From Theodoxus fluviatilis (lineage: Eukaryota > Mollusca > Gastropoda > Cycloneritida > Neritidae): DNA of 20,000 nt. The DNA is taken from the NCBI GenBank assembly GCA_034096865.1, contig JAWQFJ010020028.1, positions 1-20,000 of the forward strand, given 5' to 3'. Within the stretch, counting starts at the first letter, position 1; the number at the start of each line of letters is the position of its first letter. Under the pieces are notes generated by a model, which did no database searches, had not been told where the DNA came from, and worked only from the letters and a program-made list of their open reading frames with translations. Made by a program: the position numbers and the translations under genes. Shown one piece after another: positions 18,033 through 20,000 of the stretch.

Positions 18033-19884
18033 AAGTGTGTACAGCAACTTGTCTGAAGGGAGGGATTACGTCTCTGGCTTCCACTTTCACCCAAACGACC
18101 CGGAGTTGCAGAGCCGAGACCAACAGGACGATGTCATGGGGTTCACGGCAGAGGTGATCGGCTATCTGGTCCTGGTGCCCGTCATCTCTGTCTTTGGAAT
18201 CATTGGGAACCTTCTGACTCTCGTCGTCTTGGTCCGAGGACCCTTCCAGAGCGCGGCCTATACTTACCTGAAGGGGCTTGCGGTATTCGATTCCCTGGGA
18301 CTGATATTCATCCTTCCCATATGTGCCGTGAGATGTCCTTTATGCGCTTTCGACTCATACTCGCTCAAAGTCTTTGAGGCGTACATCTACATACCTGTGG
18401 GAGACATCTTCCTCAAAGCCAGTATCTGGACCACGGTGGTCTTCACCGTGGAGCGGTGCCTCAGCATCTGCTCCCAGCAGCATTGCTCTGTAGGCTCGAA
18501 GACAGTGAGGGGTACAGCGGTCGTCGTGACTGTCATCGCGGTCGTCGCCGCTCTGGAGAACTTGCCGACGATCTGGCAGCACGAGATCAGCTCCAACGGA
18601 ACCGTGCAGCAGACGGAATTCGCAGGAAGCCCCTTCTTCACGATCTACGGATGGCTGGATGCCGCGTTGTTTCAGTTCGTTCCCCTGGTGGTCCTGCTCA
18701 TCTTCAACGTCATCCTGGTCGTGTACCTGTGCAGCCAGCGCGAAAGCCAGCGTCGCCTGAGGAGGGATGTTGGACCTGGAAAACAACACAGGGGAGATGC
18801 GGAACAAGCCCGCGTGGCCGCCATGCTTCTGGGGATCGTCGCGCTGTTCTTGACCACCATGATCCCCAGCTCCGTTCTTCAGCTCATCGGCTACTCCATC
18901 ACCTTCGGGTCGGACGTCTTCGTCCGCTTTCAGGTGACGGTCACCATCCTCATCACCTGCAACTTTGCCTGCAATTTCCTCTTGTACTGTGCGCTCAACC
19001 CCAGGTTCTGGAAGACTTTCAAGATTATAATTTGCTGCAGCCACCGCCGGGTGCATCCCCAGAAGACAACTTCACTGAGGGGATCTGTTGCTTGCCGATC
19101 CAATGGTGCCTTGGCCAACAGCGCCAGTAGTGACCACTCTGGATCGACACAGCGTCAGAAGCAAACGTCGCAGAACTTGGAGACTGGGCAGGATGTCCCG
19201 ACAGTCTCCGTTCAGCTTGTCTCCAATGGATCCGTCGCTGATGGGATTACTGAAACTGTGTTTATGCACCGACAGCAGCAGCAGCAGAAACAGCAGCAGG
19301 AGCAGCAGCAGCAGCAGCAACAACAGCAAAAACAGCAGCAGCAGAAACAACAACAGCAGGAGCAGAAGCAACAGGAGCAGAAACAGCAGCAGCAGCAACA
19401 ACAACAGCAGCAAGAGCAACAGCAGCAAGAGCAACAGCAGCAGAAGCAGCAGCAACAGCAGCAGCAGCAACAACAACAACAGCAAGAGCAACAGCAGCAG
19501 CAGCAACAACAACAGCAGCAAGAGCAACAGCAGCAGAAGCAAGAGCAACAGCAGCAGCAACAACAACAGGAGCAGAAGCAACAGGAGCAGAAGCAGCAGC
19601 AGCAACAACAACAACAGCAGCAAGAGCAACAGCAGCAGCACCAGCAACAACAACTGCAGCGAGAGCAACAACAGCAGCAGCAAGAGCAACAACAGCAGCT
19701 GCAGCAACAAACTGGTTGTCGTGGTGTGTCCAAAGATGCAATTAGTGCTGGGGACAGTCAGCCACCACAAAGTGCCTCACTTGCGCTGCTCAAGACTTCA
19801 TCCAATGTTTCCAGTGAGCTGTCTGGGTCGCAAGGCGCGTCGTTTCGAGCACCGCAGGATACCAGCATCGTAGATGGTAATTAG
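17986..19884 (+). CDS. Rhodopsin-family GPCR, peptide-receptor-like, with polyglutamine tail
   Basis: One exon, 632 residues. ATG 17986 is the first ATG after an in-frame stop at 17902-17904. The N-terminus is extracellular with sequons N15 and N21. Approximate TM segments: 57-83 (GN signature), 92-113 (LAVFDSLG, the TM2 Asp), 131-157, 177-199, 217-249 (Pro in TM5), 278-303 (FLTTMIP) and 313-340. The TM3 end reads ERC (156-158) in place of DRY, and the TM7 end reads NPRFW (338-342) in place of NPxxY. A sequon at N204 lies in loop 2. The usual TM3/loop-2 disulfide cysteines are not visible. The tail (351-632) holds a Gln-rich tract at 430-575. The layout resembles invertebrate neuropeptide (FMRFamide-receptor-like) and orphan receptors; the ligand is unknown. 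It would couple to G proteins at the plasma membrane. Confidence 0.88.
   Translation: MTVFKLQAPNVGPENESVYSNLSEGRDYVSGFHFHPNDPELQSRDQQDDVMGFTAEVIGYLVLVPVISVFGIIGNLLTLVVLVRGPFQSAAYTYLKGLAVFDSLGLIFILPICAVRCPLCAFDSYSLKVFEAYIYIPVGDIFLKASIWTTVVFTVERCLSICSQQHCSVGSKTVRGTAVVVTVIAVVAALENLPTIWQHEISSNGTVQQTEFAGSPFFTIYGWLDAALFQFVPLVVLLIFNVILVVYLCSQRESQRRLRRDVGPGKQHRGDAEQARVAAMLLGIVALFLTTMIPSSVLQLIGYSITFGSDVFVRFQVTVTILITCNFACNFLLYCALNPRFWKTFKIIICCSHRRVHPQKTTSLRGSVACRSNGALANSASSDHSGSTQRQKQTSQNLETGQDVPTVSVQLVSNGSVADGITETVFMHRQQQQQKQQQEQQQQQQQQQKQQQQKQQQQEQKQQEQKQQQQQQQQQQEQQQQEQQQQKQQQQQQQQQQQQQEQQQQQQQQQQQEQQQQKQEQQQQQQQQEQKQQEQKQQQQQQQQQQEQQQQHQQQQLQREQQQQQQEQQQQLQQQTGCRGVSKDAISAGDSQPPQSASLALLKTSSNVSSELSGSQGASFRAPQDTSIVDGN
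19273..19710 (+). repeat. CAG/CAA tract encoding a 146-residue Gln-rich segment
   Basis: 438 bp of CAG and CAA codons with scattered GAG (Glu), AAG/AAA (Lys), one CAC (His), CTG (Leu) and CGA (Arg) codons, fully in frame within the GPCR tail. Segments repeat at a larger scale: the block with the QEQKQQEQK motif occurs near 19350-19437 and again near 19562-19639. Confidence 0.95.
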
Positions 19885-19892
19885 GATCAGAG

Positions 19893-19898
19893 GTAAGT
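19893..19898 (+). other. Consensus splice donor after the GPCR stop
   Basis: CAGAG|GTAAGT begins 8 nt after the TAG stop. It is a near-perfect donor and suggests that the 3' UTR is interrupted by an intron whose acceptor lies beyond the window. Confidence 0.45.
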
Positions 19899-19912
19899 TT
19901 TCCGAGTTCCGT

Positions 19913-20000
19913 CCAAGACTACCATACATGTACATGTATAATATACCTGTGATCTACAAGACTACCATACATGTACATGTATATGCCTGTGATCTACAAG
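19913..20000 (+). repeat. About 43-bp tandem repeat with ACATGTACATGT palindrome
   Basis: AAGACTACCATACATGTACA recurs at 19915 and 19958, and a third copy begins at 19998. TACATGTACATGTATA also occurs at about 12280-12296. The array continues past the window. Confidence 0.85.

Noticed and set aside
18355..19056. 233-codon minus-strand frame across the GPCR
   Set aside because: Antisense shadow of a GC-rich coding region; the sense frame has clear seven-helix features.
19072..19770. Minus-strand polyleucine, polycysteine and polyalanine frames
   Set aside because: They are the complement of the CAG/CAA tract in three phases. Antisense repeat-driven translation is known for some CAG loci, but nothing here supports it.

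Overview
Kind of organism. The window is animal nuclear DNA. It holds genes split by GT-AG introns, a Ty3/gypsy LTR retrotransposon, fragments of two LINE families, several MITE-like elements and a very dense load of micro- and minisatellites. The repeat style and the LINE tails suggest a marine mollusc, perhaps a gastropod; that is inference from general familiarity and was not searched.

Layout. (1) 1-4489: a nearly complete Ty3/gypsy element. Only the last 47 bp of the 5' LTR lie in the window. Then come a tRNA-Leu-type primer binding site, one uninterrupted gag-pol frame of 1305 codons from ATG 145, a polypurine tract and a 167-bp 3' LTR. (2) 4490-4997: flank with an old dispersed repeat and the presumed promoter region of the next gene. 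(3) 4998-15577: a six-exon gene on the + strand, rebuilt here from splice sites and phases. It encodes 278 residues that I assign to centromere protein O (CENP-O, inner kinetochore). Its introns hold almost all the other repeats: (TG)n, a 35-bp minisatellite, (CAG)n, (TCTG)n, a foldback element with 84-bp inverted ends, a long (CT)n tract, two copies of a MITE family, an antisense LINE end carrying a small insertion flanked by 15-bp duplications, a 25-bp minisatellite, a sense LINE end, a 30-bp minisatellite, a short retroelement tail with (TGAT)n, a 64-bp minisatellite and a TTAA-flanked element with 36-bp repeats. (4) 15578-17985: tandem repeats, a purine tract and unassigned sequence that probably includes the leader of the last gene. 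(5) 17986-19884: an apparently intronless coding region for a rhodopsin-family, peptide-receptor-like GPCR with a 146-residue glutamine-rich tract in its cytoplasmic tail.

How they relate. CENP-O and the GPCR lie in the same direction with no evident functional link. The retrotransposon sits about 0.5 kb upstream of the CENP-O start in the same orientation. Several mobile or satellite sequences touch CENP-O splice sites: the 35-bp minisatellite at exon 3, the TTAA element at exon 6, and a (CT)n-driven decoy acceptor before exon 4. Long frames made of CT, CTGT, GA and minisatellite repeats are not genes. I found no tRNA, rRNA or CRISPR. The strongest unusual items are the CENP-O reconstruction with its invaded introns and the polyglutamine GPCR tail.
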